Shown here: in pieces, positions 23,282-32,024 of the stretch
Layout: the number at the start of each line of letters is the position of its first letter
How positions within the stretch are numbered: position 1 is the first letter of the stretch
NCBI RefSeq assembly: GCF_016863175.1
Contig: NZ_BOOJ01000027.1
Span: 248,001-312,000, forward strand
Origin: Paraplanobispora siamensis
GTDB taxonomy: Bacteria; Actinomycetota; Actinomycetes; Streptosporangiales; Streptosporangiaceae
Direction of reading: 5' to 3'
DNA: 64,000 bases
Notes under the pieces: generated by a model
The model's database searches: none
The model's input: only the letters and a program-made list of their open reading frames with translations
What the model was told of the DNA's origin: nothing
Made by a program: the position numbers and the translations under genes

Positions 23282-24388
23282 TCACCCCAACATAAGGCCG
23301 TCGGCCGCGGCGGGCAGCCTCAGGCCCCGCCCGGCGGCCATCCGGCGGTAGATCCGCTCGTACCCCTCGGTCATGACCTCGACGTCGAACTTCCGCCAGA
23401 CGTGTGACCGGCACGCGTGCGGGTCCAGCCCGCCGACGGCGTCGACGGCGGCGGGCAGCTCGTCCTCCTCGAACCTGACGAACCCGGTGAGCCCGTCCAC
23501 GACCACCTCGGGGACGGCGCCGCGGCCGAGCGCGACCACCGGGGTCCCGCAGGCCATCGCCTCGATCATGACCATCCCGAAGGGCTCGTCCCAGGCGATG
23601 GGGAACAGCAGGCAGCTCGCGGCGGCCAGCAGCTCCCGTTTGCGGGTGTCGCCGGCCTGGCCGACGTACTCGGCCCCCGGCCCGAGGCGCGGCCTGACGT
23701 ACTCGTCGAAGTAGTCCTTCTCGTGCTGCTCGACGAGCTTGCCCGCCAGCAGGATCCGCCGCCCGGCCGCCCGCGCCACGTCGATGGCCGTGTGCGCGCC
23801 CTTGGTGTGGCTGAAGCGGCCCAGCCACAGGACCCAGTCCTGCTTGTCCGCGCGGAACGGGAACGACCCCGTCTCCACGGCGTTGTGGACCGTCCCCACC
23901 CAGTTCAGGTCGGGTACGGCCCGCCGCTGGGCCCCGGAGATGGCCACCAGCGACAGGTCCCCGCCGATCGCGCGGTAGTACTCCGCGAGCTCGCCCTCCA
24001 CCTCGCCGTGGCAGGTGGCCAGGGTCGGCGCGGAGCGGACGGCCGCGGTCAGCGGCCCGGCCATGGAGTGGTCGTGGACGACGTCGACCTCCAGCTCCGC
24101 GGTCATGCGGTGGGCCTTGGCCGCGTGCAGCAGCTCGGGCATCGCCTGGCCGATCCGCTCGGACGGCGCCAGGTCGTAGGTGGGCAGGAAGCGCGCGGAC
24201 GTGCCCGGCCTGCCCGCGCCGACCAGGACGACCTCGTGCCCGCGCCGGGACAGCCCGCCGACCAGGGCGGCCAGCATCGCCTCGATCCCCCCGTAGCCTC
24301 CGGGCGGTATCTCGTACCAGGGGGGAGCGATCATGAGGATGCGCATCCCCCCGGTCCGTCGCGGCACCTCGTCGTTCGTGGAAAGCAT
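23282..24388 (-). CDS. GT4-family glycosyltransferase
   Basis: This is a 368-residue retaining GT-B glycosyltransferase. The N-terminal domain starts MRILMIAPPWYEIPPGGYGGIE with the glycine loop, and the C-terminal domain carries DEPFGMVMIEAMACGTPVVA, the E-x7-E donor-binding motif, plus LVEQHEKDYFDEYV. Such proteins transfer hexoses from nucleotide sugars. ATG 24388 has GAGG five bases upstream, while an internal ATG at 24346 abuts a G-run with no spacing, so the longer form is preferred. It follows the debranching-like enzyme by 72 bp and is probably cotranscribed. A role in alpha-glucan or trehalose-related metabolism is inferred from that neighbour. Confidence 0.9.
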   Translation of the reverse strand: MLSTNDEVPRRTGGMRILMIAPPWYEIPPGGYGGIEAMLAALVGGLSRRGHEVVLVGAGRPGTSARFLPTYDLAPSERIGQAMPELLHAAKAHRMTAELEVDVVHDHSMAGPLTAAVRSAPTLATCHGEVEGELAEYYRAIGGDLSLVAISGAQRRAVPDLNWVGTVHNAVETGSFPFRADKQDWVLWLGRFSHTKGAHTAIDVARAAGRRILLAGKLVEQHEKDYFDEYVRPRLGPGAEYVGQAGDTRKRELLAAASCLLFPIAWDEPFGMVMIEAMACGTPVVALGRGAVPEVVVDGLTGFVRFEEDELPAAVDAVGGLDPHACRSHVWRKFDVEVMTEGYERIYRRMAAGRGLRLPAAADGLMLG

Positions 24389-24460
24389 GTCGACCTCGTC
24401 TGTGGGGCCGGCCCACGCCGGCCTCGGGAGACCTGCCGCACGGCGGCGGTCGTCGGGGAC

Positions 24461-26572
24461 CTACCGCAGGGCGGCGGTCATCGGACTGCGCGGCTGGTTG
24501 AAGAGCGTCACTCCCTCCGGAAGCCCCGCGACGGACACGCCCTCGTCGCCGACGGTGATCGTGACCACGGACCCGGCGATCTGCAGTCCCGAGATCCGCA
24601 GGTTCTTCAGCCCGACGGGGTCCAGCCACACCTGGTCGTGCGGCGCCCAGGGGTCCAGCCGGAGCAGCGTCCGCACCAGCTGGATGGGGGCCGCGGCCGC
24701 CCACGCCTGCGGGGAGCAGGAGGTGGGGTACGGCACCGGCACGGAGAACTCCGAGCGGTCGAACCCGCAGAACAGCTCCGGCAGCCGCCAGCCGAAGGCC
24801 TCGGCCGCGTCCAGCAGGCCGAACGTGATCCGCCTGGCCCCCTCCGCGAAGCCGTAGCGCATCAGACCGGCCGCGACCAGGGCGTTGTCATGCGGCCAGA
24901 CCGAGCCGTTGTGGTAGCTCATCGGGTTGTAGGCGCCCATGGTGGAGGCCAGGGTGCGCACGCCGTACCCGGTGAACATCGCCGGGGACATCAGGTGCTC
25001 GACCACCGAGGCCGCCTTGTCCTCGTCCACGATGCCCGTCCACAGGCAGTGGCCCATGTTGGAGCCCAGCCCGTCGACGGCGCGTCCCCCGCCGTCCAGG
25101 CCCATGGCGTAGTAGCCGCGATCCGGCAGCCAGAACCGCTCGTTGAACGCCTCACGGATCCGCGCCGCACGGGAGGCCCAGCGCTCCTCCCCGGCGCGGT
25201 CGCCGACCTCGCTCGCGAAGTGGGAGCGCGCGATGTAGGCGGCGTAGACGTAGCCCTGCACCTCGGCCAGGGCGATGGGCGCGCGGGCCAGGGTGCCGTC
25301 GGCGAAGTTGACCCCGTCGAAGGAGTCCTTCCAGCCCTGGTTGATCAGGCCCTGGTCGGTCTTGCGGCGGTAGAACAGGAAGGGGTCGGCGGACCTGGTG
25401 ATCCAGTCGAGGGCGGCGTCGACGTGCGGCATGAGCTCCTCGACCGTGCTGCTGTGCAGGCCCCAGCGGCGCAGCTCGCCCATCAGCATCACGAACAGCG
25501 GGGTGGAGTCCACCGAGCCGTAGTAGGCCTGGCTGGCGAACGGCGAGGCCCCGGTGTGCGCCCCGTAGCGGATCTCGTGCAGGATCTTGCCGGGCTCCTC
25601 CTCGGTGAGCGGATCGTCGGCCCCGCCCTGCAGCCGGGCCAGACGGCGCAGGGTGCCCAGGGCCAGGGACTGGTCCAGAGGGAGCGCCATCCACGAGGTC
25701 AGCAGCGAGTCGCGGCCGAACAGCGTCATGAACCACGGCGCCCCGGCCGCGATCGACGGCGGCTCGTCGGGCTTGTCATCCTCGAAGAGCCGCAGGGAGC
25801 CGAGATCCTCCCTCGACTGGCGCAGGACCTGGGCGAGGACGCGGTTGGAGGTGGTGACGACCGGGCTGAGCCGCTCCCAGTCGGCCCGGCGCCGGGCCGG
25901 CTCGGCGTGTTCCAGCGGATGGTGGGCGGAGAACCACGCGGGCGACTCCTCCCCCTCCAGGATCGGGTTGACCTGCAGGGTGACGACCCACTCGCCGCGC
26001 GCGGGCACCAGCGCCCGGAAGGTCAGCACGCCCGGCACGGTCGCCGGCGCGGGATCGGCCACCACCCTGGCCCCGCGCCCGCGCCCGGCGGCCGTGACCC
26101 GCAGCCCCGACGAGTCCGGAGTCGCCTCGACGGCCGACACGTGGTGCACCCGTCCGGCCTTCACCTCGAACAGGTCGGCCATGTCCGAGGCGACGTGCAG
26201 GGTGACCACGCAGCCCGCGGCCTCCTCGGACAGGTTGCGCAGGGTCACGTCCTCGCGCAGGCCGCCGCCGACGTAGCGGTCCCTGATCACCAGCATGGTG
26301 CTCTCCGCCTGGTCGGGCCGCGGCGCGCTCCGGCCGAGGAAGGTCGCGTGGTACGGCTCGGCGGCGATCACCCGGAGCGGTTCGACGGGGGCGTCGTCCA
26401 CCCGCAGCTCCCAGCGCGACAGCAGGCGGGTGTCGGCGTGGTAGACCCCCTGGGCTCCGCCCGGCACGATGTCGCCGCCGCCGGCGCACACGCAGAAGGA
26501 CCCTCCCTCCACCAGGGTGACCGCGTTGTCACCCAGCGCGCCGGGCTGGCTCTCGAACGTCCATGAGTTCAC
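24461..26572 (-). CDS. glycogen-debranching-like enzyme (GDE N-terminal domain plus GH15-like domain)
   Basis: The protein has 703 residues. The N-terminal 230 residues form a beta-rich domain typical of bacterial amylo-alpha-1,6-glucosidase-related proteins (GVYHADTRLLSRWELRVD). The rest is an (alpha/alpha)6 barrel with PWFMTLFGRDSLLTSWMALPL, QGWKDSFDGV, GYYAMGLDG and YHNGSVWPHDNALVA, matching the GDE_C family. GTG 26572 has GGGGGAG seven bases upstream. Proteins of this type hydrolyse alpha-1,6 branches or unknown alpha-glucosides in the cytoplasm; no signal peptide is visible. It may assist the GlgP/GlgE system about 13 kb away. Substrate is inferred from family only. Confidence 0.9.
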   Translation of the reverse strand: MNSWTFESQPGALGDNAVTLVEGGSFCVCAGGGDIVPGGAQGVYHADTRLLSRWELRVDDAPVEPLRVIAAEPYHATFLGRSAPRPDQAESTMLVIRDRYVGGGLREDVTLRNLSEEAAGCVVTLHVASDMADLFEVKAGRVHHVSAVEATPDSSGLRVTAAGRGRGARVVADPAPATVPGVLTFRALVPARGEWVVTLQVNPILEGEESPAWFSAHHPLEHAEPARRRADWERLSPVVTTSNRVLAQVLRQSREDLGSLRLFEDDKPDEPPSIAAGAPWFMTLFGRDSLLTSWMALPLDQSLALGTLRRLARLQGGADDPLTEEEPGKILHEIRYGAHTGASPFASQAYYGSVDSTPLFVMLMGELRRWGLHSSTVEELMPHVDAALDWITRSADPFLFYRRKTDQGLINQGWKDSFDGVNFADGTLARAPIALAEVQGYVYAAYIARSHFASEVGDRAGEERWASRAARIREAFNERFWLPDRGYYAMGLDGGGRAVDGLGSNMGHCLWTGIVDEDKAASVVEHLMSPAMFTGYGVRTLASTMGAYNPMSYHNGSVWPHDNALVAAGLMRYGFAEGARRITFGLLDAAEAFGWRLPELFCGFDRSEFSVPVPYPTSCSPQAWAAAAPIQLVRTLLRLDPWAPHDQVWLDPVGLKNLRISGLQIAGSVVTITVGDEGVSVAGLPEGVTLFNQPRSPMTAALR

Positions 26573-26676
26573 TGGTCTCCCCCGAGATGTGAGTTCCGCC
26601 TCTCCATCCCTTCCCCCGTGCGCCGGGAAACAACGGAGAATCAGGGTGTTTCACCTCGTCAGGGCGGCACGCGCCG

Positions 26677-27774
26677 TCAGCCGGCGAAGAACAGCACCGG
26701 GCCCTCGACCGTGACGCCGACCCTGTCGCCCGGCCGGTGCGGCACGTCGCCCCGCGTGCGGGCCCGGATCACGATCCCCGACTCCAGCGTGACGGTCACC
26801 GCCGCGTCGTGCCCGAAGAACTCCACCCGCTCGACCAGCCCGCCGGCGCCCTCACCGGGTGCGCGCAGCACGAACTGCTCCGGCCGCAGCGCCACCGACC
26901 CCGTCCCGCCGTTCGCGTCCCCGGCGCCGTTCACACCCGCCGTGCCGGACGACCCGTTCGACCGGTTCGACCCGTTCGCCGCCGGGGCCGTCTGGCGGCG
27001 CGGGACCAGGTCGCCGAGCTCGCACGAGACGGTGTCCCGGCCGCGGGAGGCGGAAAGGACCGCCGAGAGGACCACCGCCTCCCCCACGAACGTCGCCACC
27101 CCCAGGTCGCGGGGGTCCTCGTAGATCGACACCGGGGTGCCCTCCTGGACGATCCCGCCCTCCCGCATCACCGCGACGGCGTCGGCCATGGACAGGGCCT
27201 CCTCCTGGTCGTGCGTGACCAGCACGGCGGTCGCCCCGGCCCGCTTCAGCGCGGCCCGGACCTCGTCGCGCACGCTCACCCGCAGCGAGCGGTCCAGAGC
27301 GTTGAACGGCTCGTCCAGCAGCACCACGCCGGGCCGGGGCGCGAGCGCCCGGGCCAGGGCCACCCGCTGCTGCTGACCGCCGGAGATCTCGTGCGGCATG
27401 CGGTCGCCGTACCCGGCCAGCCCGACCAGTTCCAGGCACTCCTCGATCCGCCCGGCCCGCCGAGCCGACCCGCGCGGCAGGCCGAAGCCGACGTTGCGGG
27501 CCACCGACAGGTGCGGGAAGAGCGCCCCCTCCTGCGGCACGATGCCGACCCCGCGCTTCTCCGGCGGCAGGCCGGCCACCTCCCGCCCGCCGATCCGCAC
27601 CGACCCGGCGTCCGGCCTCTCGAAGCCCGCCACGATCCGCAGCAGGGTGGTCTTGCCGCAGCCGGACGGGCCGAGCACCGCGGCGAGGTCGCCCTCCCCG
27701 ACGGTCAGCGACGCCCCGCGCAGCACCTCGGTGGCGCCGAAGGACTTGCGCACGTCGGTGACGGTCAGCTTCAC
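26677..27774 (-). CDS. iron(III) ABC transporter ATP-binding protein (FbpC-like)
   Basis: This 365-residue ATPase has Walker A GPSGCGKTT (35-43), signature EISGGQQQRVALARAL, Walker B VVLLDEPFNALD and the H-loop VTHDQEEA. The C-terminal 100 residues form the beta-barrel regulatory domain seen in FbpC and PotA (SVALRPEQFVLRA). A Gly/Asn/Ser-rich insert (ANGSNRSNGSSGTAGVNGAG) lies within that domain and is unusual. The GTG start at 27774 overlaps the permease stop as GTGA. It forms a complete importer with the two upstream genes, with ferric iron as the likely cargo. Confidence 0.93.
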   Translation of the reverse strand: MKLTVTDVRKSFGATEVLRGASLTVGEGDLAAVLGPSGCGKTTLLRIVAGFERPDAGSVRIGGREVAGLPPEKRGVGIVPQEGALFPHLSVARNVGFGLPRGSARRAGRIEECLELVGLAGYGDRMPHEISGGQQQRVALARALAPRPGVVLLDEPFNALDRSLRVSVRDEVRAALKRAGATAVLVTHDQEEALSMADAVAVMREGGIVQEGTPVSIYEDPRDLGVATFVGEAVVLSAVLSASRGRDTVSCELGDLVPRRQTAPAANGSNRSNGSSGTAGVNGAGDANGGTGSVALRPEQFVLRAPGEGAGGLVERVEFFGHDAAVTVTLESGIVIRARTRGDVPHRPGDRVGVTVEGPVLFFAG

Positions 27775-29333
27775 GAGGTCTCCTCCAGGGACCGGCGGCC
27801 GAGCACGAAGCCCGGGACCGCCGCGAGCAGTATGAGCAGGGCGGCGTACGGCGCGGCGGCGCCGTACGCCCCCGAGCCGGTCTCCGTCCACAGCCGGGTG
27901 GCGAGCGTGTCCATGCCGGTGGGCCGCAGCAGCAGGGTCGCGGGCAGCTCCTTCATCGCGGTCAGGAACACCAGCGCGGCCCCGGCCAGCACGCCGGGCA
28001 GGGCCAGCGGGAGGGTCACCTCGGCGACGGCCCGCAGCGGGCCGCGGCCCAGCGAGCGGGCGGCCTCCTCCAGAACCGGCGGCGACTGGAGCACCGAGGC
28101 CCGCACCGCGCCCACCGCCGCGGGCATGAACAGCACCGCGTAGGCGATCACCAGCAGCGGCCAGCGCTGGTAGATCGCCGGGACGTAGCGCACCGCGAAG
28201 AACACCAGCGACAGCGCCATGACGATGCCGGGCAGCGAGTGCCCCACGTAGGTGGACTGCTCCAGGAAGGTCGCCGTGCGGCCCCGGTAGCGGGCCGCGA
28301 CGATCCCGACCGGCACGGCCAGCGCGGTGGTGAGCACCGCCCCCGCCGCCGCGACGCCGAGCGTGGCGGCCACCGCCTCGATGAGCCTGGCCGCGTCCAT
28401 CCCGGCGGAGGAGCCGTCGGCGAGCCAGTAGCAGATGCTCGCCAGCGGGAACCCGACCGCCAGCGCGGCCAGCCCGGCGCACCAGGCCAGCGCGCCCGCC
28501 CTGGCCGCGCCGCCCGTCCGGACCACCGGCAGCCGCCGGGCCGGGGCCCCGCGGGTGGCGTAACCGGTACGGCCCCGGGTGCGGAACTCCGCCACCACGA
28601 TCACCAGCGTGATCGCCACCAGCAGCAGGCCGAGCACCGCGGCCGGGGTGCGGTTGAAGCCCGCCCGGTAGGAGGTGTAGATCTGCGTGGTGAACACGTC
28701 GAACCGCATGATCGCCACCGCGCCGAACTCGGCGAGCACGTACATGGCGACCAGCAGCGCGCCGGCGGCGGCCGAGGGCCGCAGCTGCCGGAGCACGACG
28801 CCGGACCTGCCGCGCCCGAGGGAGAGCGCGACCTCCTCGACGGCCGGGTCCATCCGGCGCAGCGCGGCGGCCACCGGGAGATAGACGTAGGGATAGCTGC
28901 ACAACGTCAGCACCAGCACCGACCCCGCGAACCCCTCGATCCCGGTCGCGGCCACCCAGGTGTAGGCCGCCACGTAGGACGGCACCGCCAGCGGCAGCGC
29001 CGCCAGCACGCCGAAGAACCGGCGGCCGGGCAGGTCGCTGCGGACGACCAGCCAGGCCAGCGAGATCCCGACGGCCACGCACAGCGCCGTCACCACGGCC
29101 GCCAGTCCCAGGCTGCGCCCCGCCAGCTCCAGGGTCCTGCCCCGCAGCAGGACGCGGGCCACGGCGTCCCCGCCGCCCTCGGCGGCGCGGACCGCCAGAT
29201 AGCCCACCGGCAGCAGCGCCAGCGCCGCCGTCAGCCCGGCCGGGACCAGCAGCCCCGCCGGGATGCGCCGGCCGGTCGTCCCCGCCGTGCGGCGGCGACC
29301 GGCCGGCTCCGCCTGGATCGGGCGAACGGCCAT
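27771..29333 (-). CDS. iron ABC transporter permease (FbpB-like, two fused halves)
   Basis: The protein has 520 residues and about 12 membrane helices in two copies of the binding-protein-dependent transport fold, as in FbpB. Coupling EAA-type motifs appear twice: VEEVALSLGRGRSGVVLRQL in the first half and LEEAARSLGRGPLRAVAEVT in the second. ATG 29333 lies two bases after the binding-protein stop, and the 3' end overlaps the ATPase by four bases. Longer open frames upstream are shadows of the binding-protein gene. Confidence 0.93.
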   Translation of the reverse strand: MAVRPIQAEPAGRRRTAGTTGRRIPAGLLVPAGLTAALALLPVGYLAVRAAEGGGDAVARVLLRGRTLELAGRSLGLAAVVTALCVAVGISLAWLVVRSDLPGRRFFGVLAALPLAVPSYVAAYTWVAATGIEGFAGSVLVLTLCSYPYVYLPVAAALRRMDPAVEEVALSLGRGRSGVVLRQLRPSAAAGALLVAMYVLAEFGAVAIMRFDVFTTQIYTSYRAGFNRTPAAVLGLLLVAITLVIVVAEFRTRGRTGYATRGAPARRLPVVRTGGAARAGALAWCAGLAALAVGFPLASICYWLADGSSAGMDAARLIEAVAATLGVAAAGAVLTTALAVPVGIVAARYRGRTATFLEQSTYVGHSLPGIVMALSLVFFAVRYVPAIYQRWPLLVIAYAVLFMPAAVGAVRASVLQSPPVLEEAARSLGRGPLRAVAEVTLPLALPGVLAGAALVFLTAMKELPATLLLRPTGMDTLATRLWTETGSGAYGAAAPYAALLILLAAVPGFVLGRRSLEETS

Positions 29334-29335
29334 CG

Positions 29336-30349
29336 TCAGACCAGGCCCACGTCTTGCAGCAGGGCGACGGTCTGCTCGATCGAGTCCAGCTCGGTCAGGT
29401 CGACGTCGGGCCCCTTGAGCGAGTCGAAGGGCGGCAGGCCGGAGGCGGCCGGGACGCCGGAGATCAGCGGGTACTCCTTGGTGGTGTCGGCGAAGTACTT
29501 CTGCGCCTCGGCGCCCAGCAGGAAGTCCACCGCCTTCGCGGCGGCCCCGGCGTGCCTGGAGGCCTTCAGCACGCCCACGCCCGCCACGTTGACCAGCGCG
29601 CCCGGGTCGCCGGCCGGCAGGTAGGCCAGCCGGGACGGCACCCCGTTCCGGCCCTTCTCGGCGACCTTCTCGTACCAGTAGTAGTGGTTGATCAGGCCGA
29701 GCTGGATCTTGCCCTCGTCGACGGCGTCGAGGATGTTGACGTTGTTGGAGAAGGTCTGGGTGCCGTTGGCCTTCATGGCCTCCAGCCACTGCCGGGTCCT
29801 GTCCTCACCCGAGGTCACGCGCATCGCGGTGACGAACGACTGGAAGGAGGCGTTCGTCGGCGCCCAGCCGGCCTTGCCCCTCCACTTGGGATCGGTCAGC
29901 TCGAAGACGCTCTCGGGAGGGGCCGTGACGGCACGCGGGTCGTAGACGATCACCCGGGACCGGCCGGAGACCCCCACCCAGGTGCCGTCGGAGCCGCGGT
30001 ACTTCGCCGGGACCCTGTCCAGCGCCTCCTGCGCCACGGGGGCGAGCATCCGGTTCTTGCTCAGCGCCCCGAGCGCCCCGGCGTCCTGGGAGAAGAACAC
30101 GTCGGCCCGCGTGTCCGCGCCCTCTTCGAGGATCTGCGCGGCCAGTTCGGCGCTGTCGCCGTACCGGACCTGGACGTCCAGGCCGGTCGCGGCCTTCATC
30201 CTGTCGAGCAGCGGGCCGACGAGGTTCTCGTTGCGCCCGGAGTAGATGACGAGGGAGTCGTCGTCGAAGCTCTCCCCGTCCCCGCCGCAGGCGGACGCCA
30301 GCAGCGCCAGGGGGATCAGAGCGACGGCGACCAGCCTGCGCAGGGACAT
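29336..30349 (-). CDS. iron(III)-binding lipoprotein (FbpA-like)
   Basis: This 337-residue extracytoplasmic binding protein has a lipoprotein signal with LASAC and lipidated C21. SLVIYSGRNENLVGPLLDRM opens the mature domain, and GLINHYYWYEKVAE carries the paired tyrosines that bind Fe(III) in FbpA/FutA proteins. ATG 30349 follows AAGGAGGT with an eight-base gap, an excellent ribosome site. It belongs to the ferric-iron importer with the two genes downstream. The pattern points to ferric iron, not to polyamine or thiamine, though related proteins sometimes bind other anions. Confidence 0.92.
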   Translation of the reverse strand: MSLRRLVAVALIPLALLASACGGDGESFDDDSLVIYSGRNENLVGPLLDRMKAATGLDVQVRYGDSAELAAQILEEGADTRADVFFSQDAGALGALSKNRMLAPVAQEALDRVPAKYRGSDGTWVGVSGRSRVIVYDPRAVTAPPESVFELTDPKWRGKAGWAPTNASFQSFVTAMRVTSGEDRTRQWLEAMKANGTQTFSNNVNILDAVDEGKIQLGLINHYYWYEKVAEKGRNGVPSRLAYLPAGDPGALVNVAGVGVLKASRHAGAAAKAVDFLLGAEAQKYFADTTKEYPLISGVPAASGLPPFDSLKGPDVDLTELDSIEQTVALLQDVGLV

Positions 30350-30382
30350 CGGTGCGTACCTCCTTCTACTCGGTCGTCCCGA

Positions 30383-30520
30383 TCATTCGGAGGAGCTGGA
30401 GGAGCCGGAGCCGGAGCCGCCGTCGTCCTCGTTACCGCCGCCGCAGGCCGTCAGGCCGAAGGTCAGCGCCCCGGCCAGGGCCAGGACCGTCGCGGTCAGG
30501 CGGATGGGGGTCGACTTCAT
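30383..30520 (-). CDS. 45-residue lipoprotein, not previously listed as a long frame
   Basis: The frame encodes MKSTPIRLTATVLALAGALT, then FGLTACGGG and an acidic, Gly/Ser tail ending SSSSSE. This is a textbook lipoprotein signal (positively charged start, 16-residue hydrophobic core, lipobox LTAC with C26) followed by only 19 mature residues. ATG 30520 has AAAGGAAG five bases upstream. The gene lies 33 bp before the FbpA-like gene and overlaps, in another frame, the last 89 bp of the GT-C gene. Its function is unknown; the position suggests a small accessory of the iron importer or a cell-envelope peptide. Codon third positions are strongly GC in this frame. Confidence 0.75.
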   Translation of the reverse strand: MKSTPIRLTATVLALAGALTFGLTACGGGNEDDGGSGSGSSSSSE

Positions 30521-32024
30521 GTGATCTTCCTTTCGTGAGGTACGGCGTGCCGTACACGACGAGGAGGAGGGAAACGAGTGCCCAGGTCAGGTGGAGCGGC
30601 CAGAAGCCGTCCCAACCGGACCGGTAGTCGGGCAGCAGTGGGCGCAGGCCCTGGTAGAGCGGCGAGCCGACCCGCTCGAAGCCGCTCACCCAGGTGATCC
30701 GCACGGCGTACCCGTCGGCCAGCAGCCAGGCGTAGGTGACCAGCCCGGCGACGCCCAGCGCCAGGCCGGTGCGGTGGAGCCACCGGGGCCGGTCCCGGAG
30801 GAGGAGCAGGATCAGCAGGAGGGCGAAGGGGAGCACCACCACGGTCTGGCGGCCCGGCCACCAGTGGCCGTTCATGGTCAGCGCGACGAAGGTCGCGGTG
30901 AGCCACCCGGCGGCCAGGGGGAGCAGCAGCGCGGCACCGGCGAAAGCACCGGGGAAGGGGCGGGAGGCGGGGAGGTTCCGCGGGCGCAGGCGCCAGAGTC
31001 CGTAGCCCACGGCGGGCAGGAGCAGCAGCCAGGCGGGCTGCCAGGCGGCCAGCCCGTACCCCCGGTCGACCATCAGCCCGACCAGCCGCACCGCGCGGCC
31101 CGCGAAGTCGGGGTCGAAGCCCATGACACCGAACTCGCCGGACTCCTGGAAGTGGTCGCCGCTGGCGTAGACCGTCCAGCCGCCCCAGACCAGGCGGTGG
31201 ACCACCAGATAGACGGCGCCCATCGCGGCGAACCCCCCGGCCATGGCGGCGAGCGCCCGCCGGTCGGCGCGCAGCCGCCACAGGCCGAGCACCGCGAGCA
31301 CGGCGGCCACGGGGGCGTACTTGACCGACAGCCACGGCAGCGCGGTGATCACAAGGCCGAAGGCGGCGATGTCGCGCCACCGCCCGAAGGCGGGACCGGT
31401 CAGGACGGCCAGCGCGGCGACGGCGGCGAGTGCCGCCGGGAGTTCCGGGTAGACCTGCTGGCCGTAGACGGCCAGGGGGGCGCTCGCCGAGGCGAGGAGC
31501 ACGCCGCCGGTCGCCGGGCGCCGCGGGACCGCGAACCTGCGGACCGCCGTCCACAGGGTCAGCGCGGCGAGCGCACCCGCCATGAGCGCCATCGCGACCT
31601 TCGCCGCGCCCCAGCCGCCCAGGCCCATCGGGACGGCCAGGATGATCGGGAGCAGCGGGTCGTGCGGGCTGATCTGGGTGCCGTCGCCGAGCACCTCGGT
31701 CTGCACGGGCAGCGCCCGGGTCCCCGCCCAGGGCGCCCAGCGCCGCTGCTCCAGCTCGTCGGTGATGTCGAGATCGAAGTCCTCGAAGATCGACAGCGCG
31801 GTGAGCAGGTACTGCGGCTCGTCGACGGCCACATGCCCGCCGAAACGCGCCCGCACCCCGATCCCGAGCAGCGCCGCCGCCGTCGCGACCACCGCGACCA
31901 GGCCCGTCGCCGCCGATATCGAGCCGGGTCGCGCCGCCGCGCCACCCGCCGTGGCCGCCTCCGGAGGGGGCGGGTCCGGCCCGGTGGGGTTCACCGCGGA
32001 GGGCGGCGGCCGGTCAGTGTTCAT
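30432..32024 (-). CDS. GT-C-type membrane glycosyltransferase
   Basis: This protein has 530 residues and about ten or eleven membrane helices. After a Pro-rich N-terminus the first extracytoplasmic loop reads HVAVDEPQYLLTALSIFEDFD, with the acidic pair D68-E69 at the position of the catalytic aspartate of GT-C enzymes such as ArnT and PMT. Such enzymes take a lipid-phosphate sugar and glycosylate an acceptor outside the membrane. It overlaps the epimerase stop by 11 bp and is therefore cotranscribed. Its last 30 residues (HEVDPHPPDRDGPG) overlap the lipoprotein gene and look like frame shadow, so the natural end may be earlier in evolution or a recent extension. Confidence 0.85.
   Translation of the reverse strand: MNTDRPPPSAVNPTGPDPPPPEAATAGGAAARPGSISAATGLVAVVATAAALLGIGVRARFGGHVAVDEPQYLLTALSIFEDFDLDITDELEQRRWAPWAGTRALPVQTEVLGDGTQISPHDPLLPIILAVPMGLGGWGAAKVAMALMAGALAALTLWTAVRRFAVPRRPATGGVLLASASAPLAVYGQQVYPELPAALAAVAALAVLTGPAFGRWRDIAAFGLVITALPWLSVKYAPVAAVLAVLGLWRLRADRRALAAMAGGFAAMGAVYLVVHRLVWGGWTVYASGDHFQESGEFGVMGFDPDFAGRAVRLVGLMVDRGYGLAAWQPAWLLLLPAVGYGLWRLRPRNLPASRPFPGAFAGAALLLPLAAGWLTATFVALTMNGHWWPGRQTVVVLPFALLLILLLLRDRPRWLHRTGLALGVAGLVTYAWLLADGYAVRITWVSGFERVGSPLYQGLRPLLPDYRSGWDGFWPLHLTWALVSLLLVVYGTPYLTKGRSHEVDPHPPDRDGPGPGRGADLRPDGLRRR

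Noticed and set aside
23417-26566. 1049-residue open frame on the plus strand
   Set aside because: It is the reverse shadow of the GT4 and debranching genes, made by high GC codon bias. Its composition is Gly/Arg/His-rich without any domain, while the opposite strand encodes clear enzymes.
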